A stretch of DNA of 64,000 nucleotides from Bacteroidota bacterium (GTDB taxonomy: Bacteria > Bacteroidota > Bacteroidia > Cytophagales > Cyclobacteriaceae). How positions within the stretch are numbered: position 1 is the stretch's first letter; each line of letters opens with the position of its first letter. The stretch lies in the NCBI GenBank assembly GCA_023417785.1, contig JAEZEH010000031.1, forward strand, positions 1 to 64,000, read 5' to 3'. The notes under the pieces are model-generated. The model had not been told where the DNA came from. It did no database searches and saw only the letters and a program-made list of their open reading frames with translations. Below, one piece after another: positions 51,433 through 61,223 of this stretch. The translations under genes were made by a program, and so were the position numbers.

Positions 51433-53880
51433 ATGATCAGGAATTACATCACCATTGCCTATCGCTCTCTTCTCCGGAATAAGTTCTACGCCTTCATTAA
51501 CATCGTTGGGCTGGGTATTGGAATAGCCAGTTGTCTATTGATAAGCCTGTTTGTGAAAGACGAATGGACCTTTGACCGGTTTCACCAAAAATCATCGTCC
51601 ATCTATCGGGCATACGTAACAGAAGATTACGGCGAAAACCAGCAGTTCTTCAACACCGTCACGCCCTTTCCCCTCGGCCCGGTTCTTAAGGAGCACTTCC
51701 CGGAAATCGAATACGCCGTGAGAATCCACAACATCGGAACCCAGGTCAAAACAGCTGATGCACAATTCAGCGAATCAGTTACGATCACGGATCAGGGTTT
51801 TTTTCAGGTTTTTGATTTTGAGGTTATTCACGGAAATGCCAGCGAAGCATTGGCCGGTGCAACTAACATAGTCCTTACACGCGACATGGCCATGAAGTTT
51901 TTTGGCCATGCTGACGCGACCGGAAATACGCTTTCAATTCAAGTTGGCGAATCCTTTGAAGCCTTTGTAGTGAAGGGCGTCGTCGAAAATCCTCCGGTTA
52001 ATTCCAGCATCCAGTTCGATATCCTTGGATCCTCCCTCCTGCTTCCCCGCTTGTATGGTGAACGTTCGCTCACTTCAGGTTGGTTCAACGTTACACCGGA
52101 AACCTATGTGTTATTGCGCGACGGATCAGACGCAACCGCACTGGAAAGCAAGTTCCCGCCGTTGTTCAAATCGATTCTGGGCGACGACTTCGAAAAAAGT
52201 AAATACTATGTCGGCCTTCAACCCCTTACGGATATCCATCTCAACCGGGACTTCCCGGTCGGAAATGCACCGGTTAGCGATGCGCGATATTCATATATCA
52301 TGGGGGGCGTAGCGCTCATGATTCTTTTGCTTGCCTCTATTAACTTCGTCACGCTTTCTGTGGGCCAGACACTTAAGCGCGCGCTTGAGGTTGGCGTAAG
52401 AAAAGTTATGGGCGCGGCCAGAAATCAGTTGATCACACAGTTCGCCGGGGAATCACTTCTTACTACTGCATTGGCCCTGCTTGTCGGGGTTGCTCTTGCC
52501 GGAATGTCTCTTCCCCTTTTCAACGACCTTTCCGGAAAAGCACTGACACTGAAACCAGATGGGTTCATGGTCGCGCTGGCTGGAACTCTCGTTGTTGTCG
52601 TAGGGCTGATTGCGGGCAGTTACCCGGCCTTCGTGCTGTCCGGGTTCAAACCAATCTCGGTTCTTAAAGGACGACTCCAGGGGGATCGCAGACAAACTTT
52701 GCGGAAGGTACTGGTAAGCATACAATTGGTCCTGGCGGTATTTTTTGTTTCAAGCGCCCTGATTATGCGAGAACAATTGAATTTTCTTCAAAGTCGGAAT
52801 CTTGGCTTCGACAAAGAACAGACCGTCGTGATCCAAATGACGGTTCCGCCAACGGGTGGACTAAGGGCCCGCGTCCAGGCCGGATTCGAAAAAGCGGAAA
52901 TCATGAAACAGGAATACCGGGCACTCCCGGCAGTCACTTCGTTGTGCGCTGCGGCGCATGACTTCGGAAATGGACAATGGACAGAGATCGGCTACACCGA
53001 TGACAAGAGTACTTACAGGAACTTTTATATCAACCTGATTGATCCCGATTTTATTTCAGCCATGAAAATGGAACTCGTAGCCGGCAGAAACTTTTCGCAG
53101 GAGAATACCGGCGACCAGCGAAACGGGGTTATTATAAACGAAGCATTCGTCCGGGAGATGGGCTGGTCTGACGCTATCGGAAAACGAATACCCGGCAAAG
53201 CCTTCATCAACCATGAGATCATTGGTGTCGTGAAAGATTTCCATTACGAGTCTTTATATACTTCGGTGAAACCCCTGGTTATGACCATGAACCCGGAGAT
53301 CGCCTTCAGTGGTTCAGAAAATGTTATGATGGACAACTCCCCTATTCCAAAACTATTTGTAAGAATTGGCCACGGAAAAGCGTCGGAAACGCTGACGCAT
53401 CTGCAAACAGGATGGGAAAAGATTTCCGGCGGAGATGCCTTCACGTTCAGTTTTGTGGATGAGCGTATCAATGCCCAATATCGCAGTGACCAGAATCTGG
53501 GCCGGATAATAACCATCGCGACGGCGTTATCGATATTGATTGGCGGACTTGGTTTATATGGCCTGTCATCACTCGCCATTCAAAACCGCGTTAAAGAAAT
53601 AAGCATCCGAAAAGTCTTAGGCGCATCACCCCAATCGTTGCTCTTCCTCTTGTCGAAAGCCTTCCTTATGATGCTTTTGGTGAACGTCGTGATCTCCATC
53701 CCGTTCAGCATTTACTTTATGCGCCAGTGGCTTGAGAATTATGAATACAAGATTTCGATCGACTGGATGATATTCGGGAAAGCGGGGCTTGTCGCGCTGC
53801 TGATTGGCATCATCACCATCAGTTATCATACCATTACCACAGTGCTCTCTCAACCGGCTGACACGCTGAAAAACGAATAG
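51433..53880 (+). CDS. FtsX/MacB-family ABC transporter permease
   Basis: The protein has 815 residues from the ATG at 51433; the upstream extension to 51268 lacks family similarity and overlaps the GH26 gene promoter. Domain order matches the other two: first membrane helix after LRNKFYAFINIVGLGIGIAS, MacB-like periplasmic domain, helices with LEVGVRKVMGAARNQLI, second periplasmic domain, and final helices with RVKEISIRKVLGAS. The third paralog in the window. No ATPase gene is nearby. Confidence 0.9.
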   Translation: MIRNYITIAYRSLLRNKFYAFINIVGLGIGIASCLLISLFVKDEWTFDRFHQKSSSIYRAYVTEDYGENQQFFNTVTPFPLGPVLKEHFPEIEYAVRIHNIGTQVKTADAQFSESVTITDQGFFQVFDFEVIHGNASEALAGATNIVLTRDMAMKFFGHADATGNTLSIQVGESFEAFVVKGVVENPPVNSSIQFDILGSSLLLPRLYGERSLTSGWFNVTPETYVLLRDGSDATALESKFPPLFKSILGDDFEKSKYYVGLQPLTDIHLNRDFPVGNAPVSDARYSYIMGGVALMILLLASINFVTLSVGQTLKRALEVGVRKVMGAARNQLITQFAGESLLTTALALLVGVALAGMSLPLFNDLSGKALTLKPDGFMVALAGTLVVVVGLIAGSYPAFVLSGFKPISVLKGRLQGDRRQTLRKVLVSIQLVLAVFFVSSALIMREQLNFLQSRNLGFDKEQTVVIQMTVPPTGGLRARVQAGFEKAEIMKQEYRALPAVTSLCAAAHDFGNGQWTEIGYTDDKSTYRNFYINLIDPDFISAMKMELVAGRNFSQENTGDQRNGVIINEAFVREMGWSDAIGKRIPGKAFINHEIIGVVKDFHYESLYTSVKPLVMTMNPEIAFSGSENVMMDNSPIPKLFVRIGHGKASETLTHLQTGWEKISGGDAFTFSFVDERINAQYRSDQNLGRIITIATALSILIGGLGLYGLSSLAIQNRVKEISIRKVLGASPQSLLFLLSKAFLMMLLVNVVISIPFSIYFMRQWLENYEYKISIDWMIFGKAGLVALLIGIITISYHTITTVLSQPADTLKNE

Positions 53881-53924
53881 CAACCTAACCTTTCCGGGAT
53901 CCTGGTAATTGGAAAAATGATGAA

Positions 53925-54095
53925 TCAGACGTCGCCGGAATGAAGCAGTAGAAGTATCAGCGTCCGAATAGCATTCCGCCTCCGATAAAGTTCGGGATGC
54001 TTATTTTTCATAAGCAGAATCCAGTTCCACCCGCGAACAAGGAGCGATGTTACAACGATCGTAATAACAAGTGCGAGGGCCAGCTGTGCGTCCAT
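53925..54095 (-). CDS. 56-residue membrane protein, unrecognised
   Basis: A short frame of 56 residues from an ATG at 54095. It has one clear membrane helix (LALALVITIVVTSLLV) then a basic, helical C-terminus with KNKHPELYRRRNAIRTLILLLL. The start lies 57 bases downstream of the serine hydrolase stop on the same strand. The amphipathic composition supports it as a real small protein, but I know no family. Confidence 0.5.
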   Translation of the reverse strand: MDAQLALALVITIVVTSLLVRGWNWILLMKNKHPELYRRRNAIRTLILLLLHSGDV

Positions 54096-54152
54096 GGTTG
54101 AAAATCGGAAGAATAACAGTCTTAAACAAGGCCGGGACCGCAGGGCTTCAGG

Positions 54153-55544
54153 CTATTCACAGGCGGGGACAAGGTAGTCTTGCATGATTTGCCGGGAGTA
54201 TCGCTCCGGATCGGTGCTCCAGTTTGTTCCATTCATTACTACTACCAGTTCCAGGTCAGGCACCACGAAAATGTACTGTCCACCATAGCCCCAGGCAAAG
54301 TAGCATCCAACTTCTTTGCCTTTCCATTCATACGTCGTAGTCCACCAGAAGTAGCCATATCCCAGGTTCTCTTTCACCGGCACTTTGGTCGATGTCGATA
54401 TCTCCACCCATTCAGCTGGCACAATTTGTTTCCCGGCGAACTCACCGCGGTTCAGGTACATCATTCCGAACTTTAGCATATCCCGCGGTCGCAAAGAAAT
54501 ATCTCCGATCAGTCCCCGATTATCGCGATTCCCAAGGTCAAAATTTTTTATTCCCAATGGTTCCAACAGACGTGACGTAATTTCCATTTCATTTGTCAGT
54601 CCCGTGGCATTCCTGAGGACCATATTCATCAACGAATGGTTAATGGAGTTATATGCGAAGGGGTTGCCCGGCAATTTTCGCTTTTGGAAGAGAAGCCGGA
54701 AAGGGTCTCGCGCATCGGCTAGTGACAGGCTGTTTCGTTCATCGCCATAATCATAGGTTACCTCATCCCATTCCAGGCCTGTCGTCATGCTCATTAGATG
54801 GTGTAAGGTTATCGGCGCTGCTATGTTGCTGATATCACGTTTGTATTTCTTGTCAAGCCATTTCAGTATTGGATCATTCCCGCCACCGACCTCACCGCGC
54901 GCAATAGCCATACCGGTAAGCGCTGAGACCAGGCTTTTTGTCACCGATTGAATTCCAAATGCGGCCGAACCATTGAAATCATAAAAATAATCTTCAACTA
55001 CAAGAGCCCCCCTGCGGCTTACCAGCAGGCTGTGGACGTATTCAAAGTCACCTTCGTCAAGGCGGTCGAGTAACGTTTCGATTCGCCCGGGGTCAATACC
55101 GACTTCGGAGAAAGGTCGCGTTGGAATACCTTCCTCAACTGCCGGAACACCGTAGCCAGACCGTGGCACTACCCGGGGTTTGAATCCACTAATCGTATCA
55201 GGGTCCACGACCCTGAATTCAAGCATGATCTTCTTTTTGTCGTCGTCGGTCCAATATCCTGCAATCCCATTCGAGGCGGGATTAAAGATGCCTTCATATC
55301 CGGAAAAGAAATCCGCCCGCGAGAAGCTTATTTGGTTCTTGTCCCGGCGAAACTTATCAAGCGGAATTCGATTTGGGCGCAATCCGATGACATAGAGGGC
55401 CGAATCCTCAATGTCCAATATTAACCTGTATCGATGTTCCGGATAGGTCAGGACGCCGAAATAGAATTGATGGGCAGGTTCCTGGCCGAACCCCGGAAAC
55501 TCCATCAAGGATAGCATTGCGAACAATCCGACAAGCCGATTCAT
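54153..55544 (-). CDS. exported serine hydrolase (beta-lactamase class C family)
   Basis: The protein has 463 residues from the ATG at 55544, with a signal peptide ending near PGFGQ (residue ~21). A ~165-residue N-terminal beta-rich region precedes the class C hydrolase domain, which has the SVTK nucleophile, YNS in PFAYNSINHS and a late FAWGYGGQYIFV motif in the third position. It may be a D-aminopeptidase or esterase. The N-terminal extension has no recognised domain. Separate from the other serine hydrolase in sequence and location. Confidence 0.9.
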   Translation of the reverse strand: MNRLVGLFAMLSLMEFPGFGQEPAHQFYFGVLTYPEHRYRLILDIEDSALYVIGLRPNRIPLDKFRRDKNQISFSRADFFSGYEGIFNPASNGIAGYWTDDDKKKIMLEFRVVDPDTISGFKPRVVPRSGYGVPAVEEGIPTRPFSEVGIDPGRIETLLDRLDEGDFEYVHSLLVSRRGALVVEDYFYDFNGSAAFGIQSVTKSLVSALTGMAIARGEVGGGNDPILKWLDKKYKRDISNIAAPITLHHLMSMTTGLEWDEVTYDYGDERNSLSLADARDPFRLLFQKRKLPGNPFAYNSINHSLMNMVLRNATGLTNEMEITSRLLEPLGIKNFDLGNRDNRGLIGDISLRPRDMLKFGMMYLNRGEFAGKQIVPAEWVEISTSTKVPVKENLGYGYFWWTTTYEWKGKEVGCYFAWGYGGQYIFVVPDLELVVVMNGTNWSTDPERYSRQIMQDYLVPACE

Positions 55545-55706
55545 TACCGAAGATACATATTTTGGACCTGCTGACGGGTGAATCAGCACAGGATCGGACG
55601 TAGAGTCGCTAGCTATCCGTTGCGTAAGAATCCTGACAAATTAGACGAAATTATATTCAGTGCCGGGACAAAATGTGTGCACTTCGGTGTTTACCTTTGG
55701 TAAAAT

Positions 55707-56030
55707 ATGAAACCGTCTTCAACCGCGTTAAGAAAGGTCATTGTTCTTTCTATTCTGCTGGCCTTCCTGGCCAATGAGGCCGTTTCTCTGTTAGCTGATC
55801 CCCAGATCAAATCCATCACGCAAACTGCAGTATACCAGTTCAACGAGTCTGTGCAAGGGGTTCCCTTCACTGTGACCGAGCCGATCACAAAGGTTGCGTT
55901 CGTGCTTTTCCTGCTGCAGCTGTTTTTACCTCTCTTTCGTGTACTTAAAAGAAAGGTCCGGAAACTACTTCTGTTCGCGGTATCCACGCGAAATCCATTC
56001 TACCGTCATATTACCATACACGCGCCCTAG
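55707..56030 (+). CDS. small membrane protein, unrecognised
   Basis: The protein has 107 residues. Two hydrophobic helices lie at about residues 10-30 and 62-80. Between them is a polar region with DPQIKSITQTAVYQFNESVQG. The C-terminus is basic. No family recognised. The composition and ATG start make it a plausible gene, but nothing in its neighbourhood supports it. Confidence 0.45.
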   Translation: MKPSSTALRKVIVLSILLAFLANEAVSLLADPQIKSITQTAVYQFNESVQGVPFTVTEPITKVAFVLFLLQLFLPLFRVLKRKVRKLLLFAVSTRNPFYRHITIHAP

Positions 56031-56148
56031 GGTTCTGATAGCCTCGTGTTCTTTCTGCACCTAACGTGCATCTGATTCTATTCGGACAGATGGATCCGCA
56101 ATGCGTTTCCGCGTCCCAGCCATTTTCATAACAATTAATAACTATATC

Positions 56149-56256
56149 ATGAAAGACATTGTCATGCTCGTGAAGCGTTTCTGGTTTCTGCTTTTTATGA
56201 TCGCAGTGCCTGTGTTCATTTACATTTTGCTCGCGGCTTTTACCGATTTGTATTAA
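56149..56256 (+). CDS. 35-residue membrane protein
   Basis: A short frame of 35 residues. After the polar start MKDIVMLVKRF comes one membrane helix, WFLLFMIAVPVFIYILLAAF, and the end is TDLY. It lies in the 366-base gap between the previous small protein and the STAS-like gene. Single-helix proteins of this size are typical real small membrane proteins, but this one is unrecognised. Confidence 0.5.
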   Translation: MKDIVMLVKRFWFLLFMIAVPVFIYILLAAFTDLY

Positions 56257-56396
56257 ACCACCTGGCGTGTGGCAGTGATGCCACATGCCTTCTTTCCTTA
56301 TTGTATAAATTCTCGTGAGAAGGTTCGACACTTCAGGGCGAATCCTACGGTCGGAAATGCGATACAACTGTGTAAGGAGACGCTATTGGTCAGCAA

Positions 56397-56801
56397 TCAA
56401 ATTTCTTTTCCGCGTTGATTTGCGCGAAATGTTAACAGCCAATCCAGCGCATCGCTTTTCAAATGGAAAAAACGGGCCGGAAAATCCTTCGGTACTTTGA
56501 CAAAAAAATTGGCGAATAATGCGGCGATCGGATTGCCGGCGAGAAATGCGCTTGCTTTCAGATTTCTCAGTCCGCCCTCAGGATGTTGCATGAAATCGCG
56601 CGCGTCAGCATCCACGTGAGTGATATTCGACATATCAATGACCGCATAGTGAGGTTTGTTTTCGGTAAATATCATTCGGCAGTCCACGATCTCGCGCGCA
56701 ACGGCAAGGTCTACACGCAGGTCGTGAGTGAATTCGGCAAAAATCACATCCTTCTCTTCCATCGTCCGGATTTCGACATATCTGAATTTTGCTCTCCTCA
56801 T
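56397..56801 (-). CDS. STAS/DUF7793-like protein
   Basis: The protein has 134 residues from the ATG at 56801; an upstream in-frame start adds ~39 residues with no family similarity. It reads as an alternating beta-alpha domain with the signature ENKPHYAVIDMSNITHVDADARDFM, close to STAS/SEC14-type or DUF7793 domains that bind phosphate or small ligands. No kinase or anti-sigma partner is adjacent. Cytoplasmic; role unknown. Confidence 0.72.
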   Translation of the reverse strand: MRRAKFRYVEIRTMEEKDVIFAEFTHDLRVDLAVAREIVDCRMIFTENKPHYAVIDMSNITHVDADARDFMQHPEGGLRNLKASAFLAGNPIAALFANFFVKVPKDFPARFFHLKSDALDWLLTFRANQRGKEI

Positions 56802-57116
56802 AATCGCACTCTGGGTCGTATTGAGATAATAGGCTAAGTCCTTTTCACAGACCGATAAAGAAAAAGGTTCGGGGCGTAGACTCGGGTATTCGTGACGCTT
56901 CGACGGGGCCCGCACCAAATGTACGAAAAACCCTCCCGTCGGATTCGCATAACCAATCCTATCATCTTTTATTTTCCAGTTATCACATAATTAGACCCCG
57001 AACCTCACTTCTGCCACAGTTGTGGGCAGCATTCCCCATAAATAGCCCGGTATCACGGTCCAAGCCGACTAGCTGCTACAATGGCCCGGGGAATAGGATT
57101 TGAAGTGTGCATTACG
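56802..57116. other. 315-base divergent intergenic region
   Basis: Between the STAS-like gene (minus) and the L,D-transpeptidase (plus). It should contain both promoters. I see no gene, strong terminator or recognisable site. Part of it is the possible N-terminal extension of either neighbour. Confidence 0.45.
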
Positions 57117-58817
57117 ATGGAAGAAAGACGTGAAAGTGCATTCCGGTTCCTGGATGACCCGGAAAAAAGGAAAATTTTAACAAAGGCCGGTGTGGCCGGG
57201 CTGGTGGTCGTCGCCGTTGCGTTCCTGGTGCTCATTGTAAACTCGAGCTCGTATCCCGACGAACTTTATATTGATTCGGTCGCGACTCCGGTTGCTACTC
57301 AGGTGCGGCAGATCAAAATGGATCGGCCATATTACAACAAGCGTGTCCAGACTAAGACCGTCGATTTCTATAAAAGGAACAACGGTAAGACAAGATGGCT
57401 GGAATACAAGAAGCCGACAAAGTTCTATAGCACATACGTGGCCTCCATCAAGGATGCGGCGCGGTATGGGCTGGACCCCAACCACTATGATCTCGAAACT
57501 ATTGTCAATGCTGTCGACTCGCTTTACGAAAATAACAAACGGAAACCCGAAGACGTCGCCGCGCTGGACGTGAAGATCACCGCCTCGTTCTTGTTGTTCA
57601 CGACTCATCTGATTGAAGGTCGTATCCGTACTGCCGGATACGGGGATTTTATATGGGAGAAGAACATACCAAACGAGGACGACGTGGATCTCTTGCTCGC
57701 CAATTCTTCAGGAAAACTGTCAGACATAATTGAGGAACTTCATCCGGACGTGGACCAGTATGAAAGGATGGAAAAGGCACTCCGCGACTATCGTACGATA
57801 GAAGATAAATTTAGGATCCGCCTCACTGGAAAATCCGGCGCGATAAAACCAGGAACGAAAGATGCCGCCATTCCCGGCATCCGCCGCAGATTAAGCCTTA
57901 CAGACGTAAAGCCGTATTCTCCGGAAGACTCGCTGTTTTACGATGATAAACTTGAAGATGCAGTGAAACAATTTCAGTTGCGTCATGGACTCGAGCAGGA
58001 TGGAATAATCAGCACGGCCACACTTGCCTATCTGAATCAATCCTTTGGGAAGAAAGCTGACCTGATCGAATTGAATCTCGAACGCCTGCGGTGGCTGCCA
58101 CGTGAGCAGGCTGACGATTATATCTATATCAATATTCCGGAGTACTTGTTACGGCTCTATAAGAATGGCAAAGAGAAGCTGGAAATGCGCGTAGTTCTTG
58201 GCACCGAATTCACTTCGACGCCAGTGTTCACTGATACACTCGAATACATCGTATTCAGCCCGACATGGAACGTGCCCACAAGTATCCTGGAAGAGGAATT
58301 CTTACCAAAACTGCAGGAAGACCCTAATGTATTTGATCCGGAACGGTTCATGATCCTGAAGAACGGCGAAAAAATTGAGCCCGAAGACGTGGACTGGGAA
58401 GACAAAGACCTCAATATCGAGGAATACAGAATGGTAGAGAACCCCGGTGAAATGAATTCGCTTGGTCGGGTGAAGTTCATGATGCCAAACAATTTTAACA
58501 TCTACCTTCACGATACACCCGCCGAAAAACTATTTCAAAAAAACAAACGTGCCTATAGCCACGGCTGTGTACGCCTGGAAAGACCTATAGACCTGGCAAA
58601 GTTCCTTCTGGACGAAAGTGGCGAAAAATGGACTGACGAAGAGATTAGCGAAGCGATGCAAAAAGAAGAACCTGTCAATGTTCCGCTAAAGAAAAAGTAT
58701 CCGGTTCAGATCGAATACCGCACCGTTTGGGTTGACGATGACGGCCTGGTACATTTCCGCGAAGACCTGTATGACCACGACCAAAGGCATATCGCCATGC
58801 TCAAGAAAATCGATTGA
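57117..58817 (+). CDS. membrane-anchored L,D-transpeptidase (YcbB-like)
   Basis: The protein has 566 residues from the ATG at 57117 (the ATG 36 bases upstream is an alternative). One membrane helix lies at about residues 25-43. Next is a scaffold helical domain, then a peptidoglycan-binding domain 1 (about 265-315: DDKLEDAVKQFQLRHGLEQDGIIST). The YkuD catalytic domain follows (about 335-520), with HGCVRLERP supplying the Cys and a preceding conserved His. YcbB-type enzymes crosslink peptidoglycan 3-3. It converges with a second YkuD-type gene 15 bases away. Confidence 0.92.
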   Translation: MEERRESAFRFLDDPEKRKILTKAGVAGLVVVAVAFLVLIVNSSSYPDELYIDSVATPVATQVRQIKMDRPYYNKRVQTKTVDFYKRNNGKTRWLEYKKPTKFYSTYVASIKDAARYGLDPNHYDLETIVNAVDSLYENNKRKPEDVAALDVKITASFLLFTTHLIEGRIRTAGYGDFIWEKNIPNEDDVDLLLANSSGKLSDIIEELHPDVDQYERMEKALRDYRTIEDKFRIRLTGKSGAIKPGTKDAAIPGIRRRLSLTDVKPYSPEDSLFYDDKLEDAVKQFQLRHGLEQDGIISTATLAYLNQSFGKKADLIELNLERLRWLPREQADDYIYINIPEYLLRLYKNGKEKLEMRVVLGTEFTSTPVFTDTLEYIVFSPTWNVPTSILEEEFLPKLQEDPNVFDPERFMILKNGEKIEPEDVDWEDKDLNIEEYRMVENPGEMNSLGRVKFMMPNNFNIYLHDTPAEKLFQKNKRAYSHGCVRLERPIDLAKFLLDESGEKWTDEEISEAMQKEEPVNVPLKKKYPVQIEYRTVWVDDDGLVHFREDLYDHDQRHIAMLKKID

Positions 58818-58832
58818 TCGAACGGTGGCCGT

Positions 58833-59651
58833 TTAAATTTCGGCCATTACCACATCCAGCGCGTCGAATCTGTCAAACAATTTTTCAAGCTTCAGGTATT
58901 CTGAACTGGCCAGATACTTCTGATCATTGTAGTAGGCGAAGATCAATGTTTTATCCTTGATGGTATCAATCACTTTTCGCGAGATCTCTTTGGGTAATGC
59001 AGGGCATCCCTGGCTACGACCGAGACGACCATATTTCCGGATCCAGTTTTCACTAACGTACGCAGCGTCATGCATAACTACGGCGCGTTCACGCATTTTA
59101 TCGTTGTAGATCCCATCGATTCCGTCGAGACGCATGCTATAACCTTTGCTACCAACATAGGTCTCACCGGTAAGGTAAAACCCCAGGCTGCTCTGATTCG
59201 AGTGCGGAGTATTAGAAAATGACGTCGCCTTATCCTGCCCGGTATTTCTTCCGTGACTCACCAGCGAATGAAACTTGAGCAATTTCCTGGACAGATCCAC
59301 TGTATAAAATCGTTTCTCGGTGCTGGGCTTCGAAAAATCTATAAATGAAACAATCTTGCGTCCCGACAGTTTCCCTTGTTGCTCAAGGGAGTAATAGCCA
59401 ATCATGCCGTACCGGAAAACATCGTAGTTCATGCCGGCTTTCGCCAGCCCGATTGAATGATAAAGTGAACGCAACGAGTCCTCGAAATTTGTGCGCGTGA
59501 GTTTGCCCTTTAACGTTTCGACAGTCACAAATTTGGCGGGAACGACAGGTGCTTCTGCAGCAGAGGAGTGATTGATTGTGAACAGATTTGCACTGCCGGC
59601 AACTGCAACAAAAGCAATTACCAGGAGAGAGAGTCTAAGAGTTCTTTTCAT
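58833..59651 (-). CDS. exported murein L,D-transpeptidase catalytic-domain protein
   Basis: The protein has 272 residues. Signal peptide hydrophobic core at residues 7-20 (LSLLVIAFVAVAG). The catalytic part is a variant YkuD-like domain with VVMHDAAYVSENWI, providing His, and GRSQGCPALP, providing Cys. The NTGQDKATSFSNTPHSNQSS region is typical of the murein L,D-transpeptidase catalytic family found in Bacteroidota. It lacks a peptidoglycan-binding domain. It is tail to tail with the YcbB-like gene. Confidence 0.9.
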   Translation of the reverse strand: MKRTLRLSLLVIAFVAVAGSANLFTINHSSAAEAPVVPAKFVTVETLKGKLTRTNFEDSLRSLYHSIGLAKAGMNYDVFRYGMIGYYSLEQQGKLSGRKIVSFIDFSKPSTEKRFYTVDLSRKLLKFHSLVSHGRNTGQDKATSFSNTPHSNQSSLGFYLTGETYVGSKGYSMRLDGIDGIYNDKMRERAVVMHDAAYVSENWIRKYGRLGRSQGCPALPKEISRKVIDTIKDKTLIFAYYNDQKYLASSEYLKLEKLFDRFDALDVVMAEI

Positions 59652-59737
59652 CCAGAGAGGGTTGGTTTGAGTTAAGGCTATAACTCAGAACAAAAATGAA
59701 AAATTCCCTCAGTTTCCAGTCGCCCGACTGATTTTTA

Positions 59738-61153
59738 TCAATCTTTTACGTCATCTGAAACCTGGGAGCTTAAAAGTTTAAGCCCTGTTTGCTTTATAGT
59801 TTTCATACCGCCGTCCACATCAATAATATTCTTCCAGCCGCGTGCTTTTAGTATCGATGCCGCGATCATCGATCGATAGCCGCCAGCACAATGGAGGTAC
59901 ACCTCCCCTTCTTTGGGTATGTCGCTTAGATGTTCGTTCAAAAAATCCAACGGAGTCGACTGTGCTCCGGCGAGTCGCTCAGTCTCAAACTCGCCCGGCT
60001 TTCGAACATCAAAAACCTGAAGTTCCCGTACTTTAGACCGTTTCTCAAATTCGACAGCCGAAATGGAGTCAATTGATTCAATATCCCTGCCTGCCTGTAG
60101 CCAGGTTTTAAAACCGCCTTTCAGGTAGCCGAGTGTATTATCAAACCCGACGCGGGCAAGCCGCGTCACTACCTCCTTTTCCCGCCCTTCGTCAGCCACA
60201 AGGAGGATGGGGTGATCAACGCCTGGGATAAGCGCACCAGCCCACGGGGCAAACCCCCCGTCTATTCCAATATTGATGGAGTTCGGAATGAAAGCCTTTC
60301 GAAAGGTCTGCGGAGCCCTTGTATCCAGAATCAAAGCCCCCGTGTCGTTAGCCGCTGCTTCAAACTCCGCCGCATTCAACGGTGTGGTTCCGCGATCCAA
60401 AACGGAATCAATATTTTGGTAGCCTTCCTTATTCAACTTAACGTTTTCGGGGAAATACGCCGGGGGTGGCAATAGTCCGTCCGTCACCTCGCGGATAAAT
60501 TCTTCTCTGGTCATATTGGCTCGCAACGCATAATTCCTTTTACGCTGGTTCCCGAGGGTGTCAACCGTTTCCTTCATCATGTTCTTTCCGCACGCCGAGC
60601 CGGCTCCATGGGCTGGATAAACTATCACATGGTCGGGCAAGGTCATAATCTTGTTACGTAAGGAGTCGAATAGCAATCCCGCGAGTTGGTCCTGCGTCAT
60701 ATCCGCAGCCTTCTGTGCGAGATCCGGCCGCCCAACGTCACCCAGAAATAGTGTATCACCAGTGAAGATGGCATACTCCTTCCCCTCCTTGTCGAGTAGC
60801 AGATAGGTTGTTGATTCGAGCGTATGGCCAGGCGTATGAAGCACCTTGATGGTTACGTCACCGAGACGGATCTCTTCATTGTCCTTTGCGATATACGCGT
60901 CGAAAGATGGTTTCGCTTCCGGTCCAAAAATGATCTTCGCCCCCGTTCTTCGAGCCAGATCAATATGACCTGATACAAAATCGGCGTGAAAATGCGTTTC
61001 AAGAACATATTTTATTGACGCGTTGCTTTTCCTGGCCTTTTCGAGATAGGGTTCAACTTCCCGCAGCGGATCTATAATCGCAGCTTCACCGTTCGACTCA
61101 ATGTAATAAGCGCCCTGAGCGAGGCAACCTGTATAAATTTGTTCGACTTTCAT
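59738..61153 (-). CDS. persulfide dioxygenase-rhodanese fusion protein
   Basis: The protein has 471 residues. An N-terminal metallo-beta-lactamase fold (1-240) has THFHADFVSGH, FTGDTLFLGDVGRPDL and YPAHGAGSACGKNM, which matches ETHE1-type persulfide dioxygenases with a single iron site. Two rhodanese domains follow (about 265-360 and 370-455). Only the second has the catalytic Cys loop (LHCAGGYRS); in the first the corresponding loop reads VADEGREKE, so it is probably non-catalytic. It oxidises persulfide sulfur to sulfite and transfers sulfur. It lies 70 bases downstream of the Crp/Fnr gene, likely cotranscribed. Confidence 0.93.
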   Translation of the reverse strand: MKVEQIYTGCLAQGAYYIESNGEAAIIDPLREVEPYLEKARKSNASIKYVLETHFHADFVSGHIDLARRTGAKIIFGPEAKPSFDAYIAKDNEEIRLGDVTIKVLHTPGHTLESTTYLLLDKEGKEYAIFTGDTLFLGDVGRPDLAQKAADMTQDQLAGLLFDSLRNKIMTLPDHVIVYPAHGAGSACGKNMMKETVDTLGNQRKRNYALRANMTREEFIREVTDGLLPPPAYFPENVKLNKEGYQNIDSVLDRGTTPLNAAEFEAAANDTGALILDTRAPQTFRKAFIPNSINIGIDGGFAPWAGALIPGVDHPILLVADEGREKEVVTRLARVGFDNTLGYLKGGFKTWLQAGRDIESIDSISAVEFEKRSKVRELQVFDVRKPGEFETERLAGAQSTPLDFLNEHLSDIPKEGEVYLHCAGGYRSMIAASILKARGWKNIIDVDGGMKTIKQTGLKLLSSQVSDDVKD

Positions 61154-61223
61154 TGGATTGGTCTTTCAACCGTTTTTGTCTTCCCACAAAGGTAAATGTT
61201 TTTTGCGCTACCCGGATCAGTAG

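Noticed and set aside
58826..58846. 6-bp hairpin between the L,D-transpeptidases as a terminator
   Set aside because: Stem is too short and no T-run follows on either strand.
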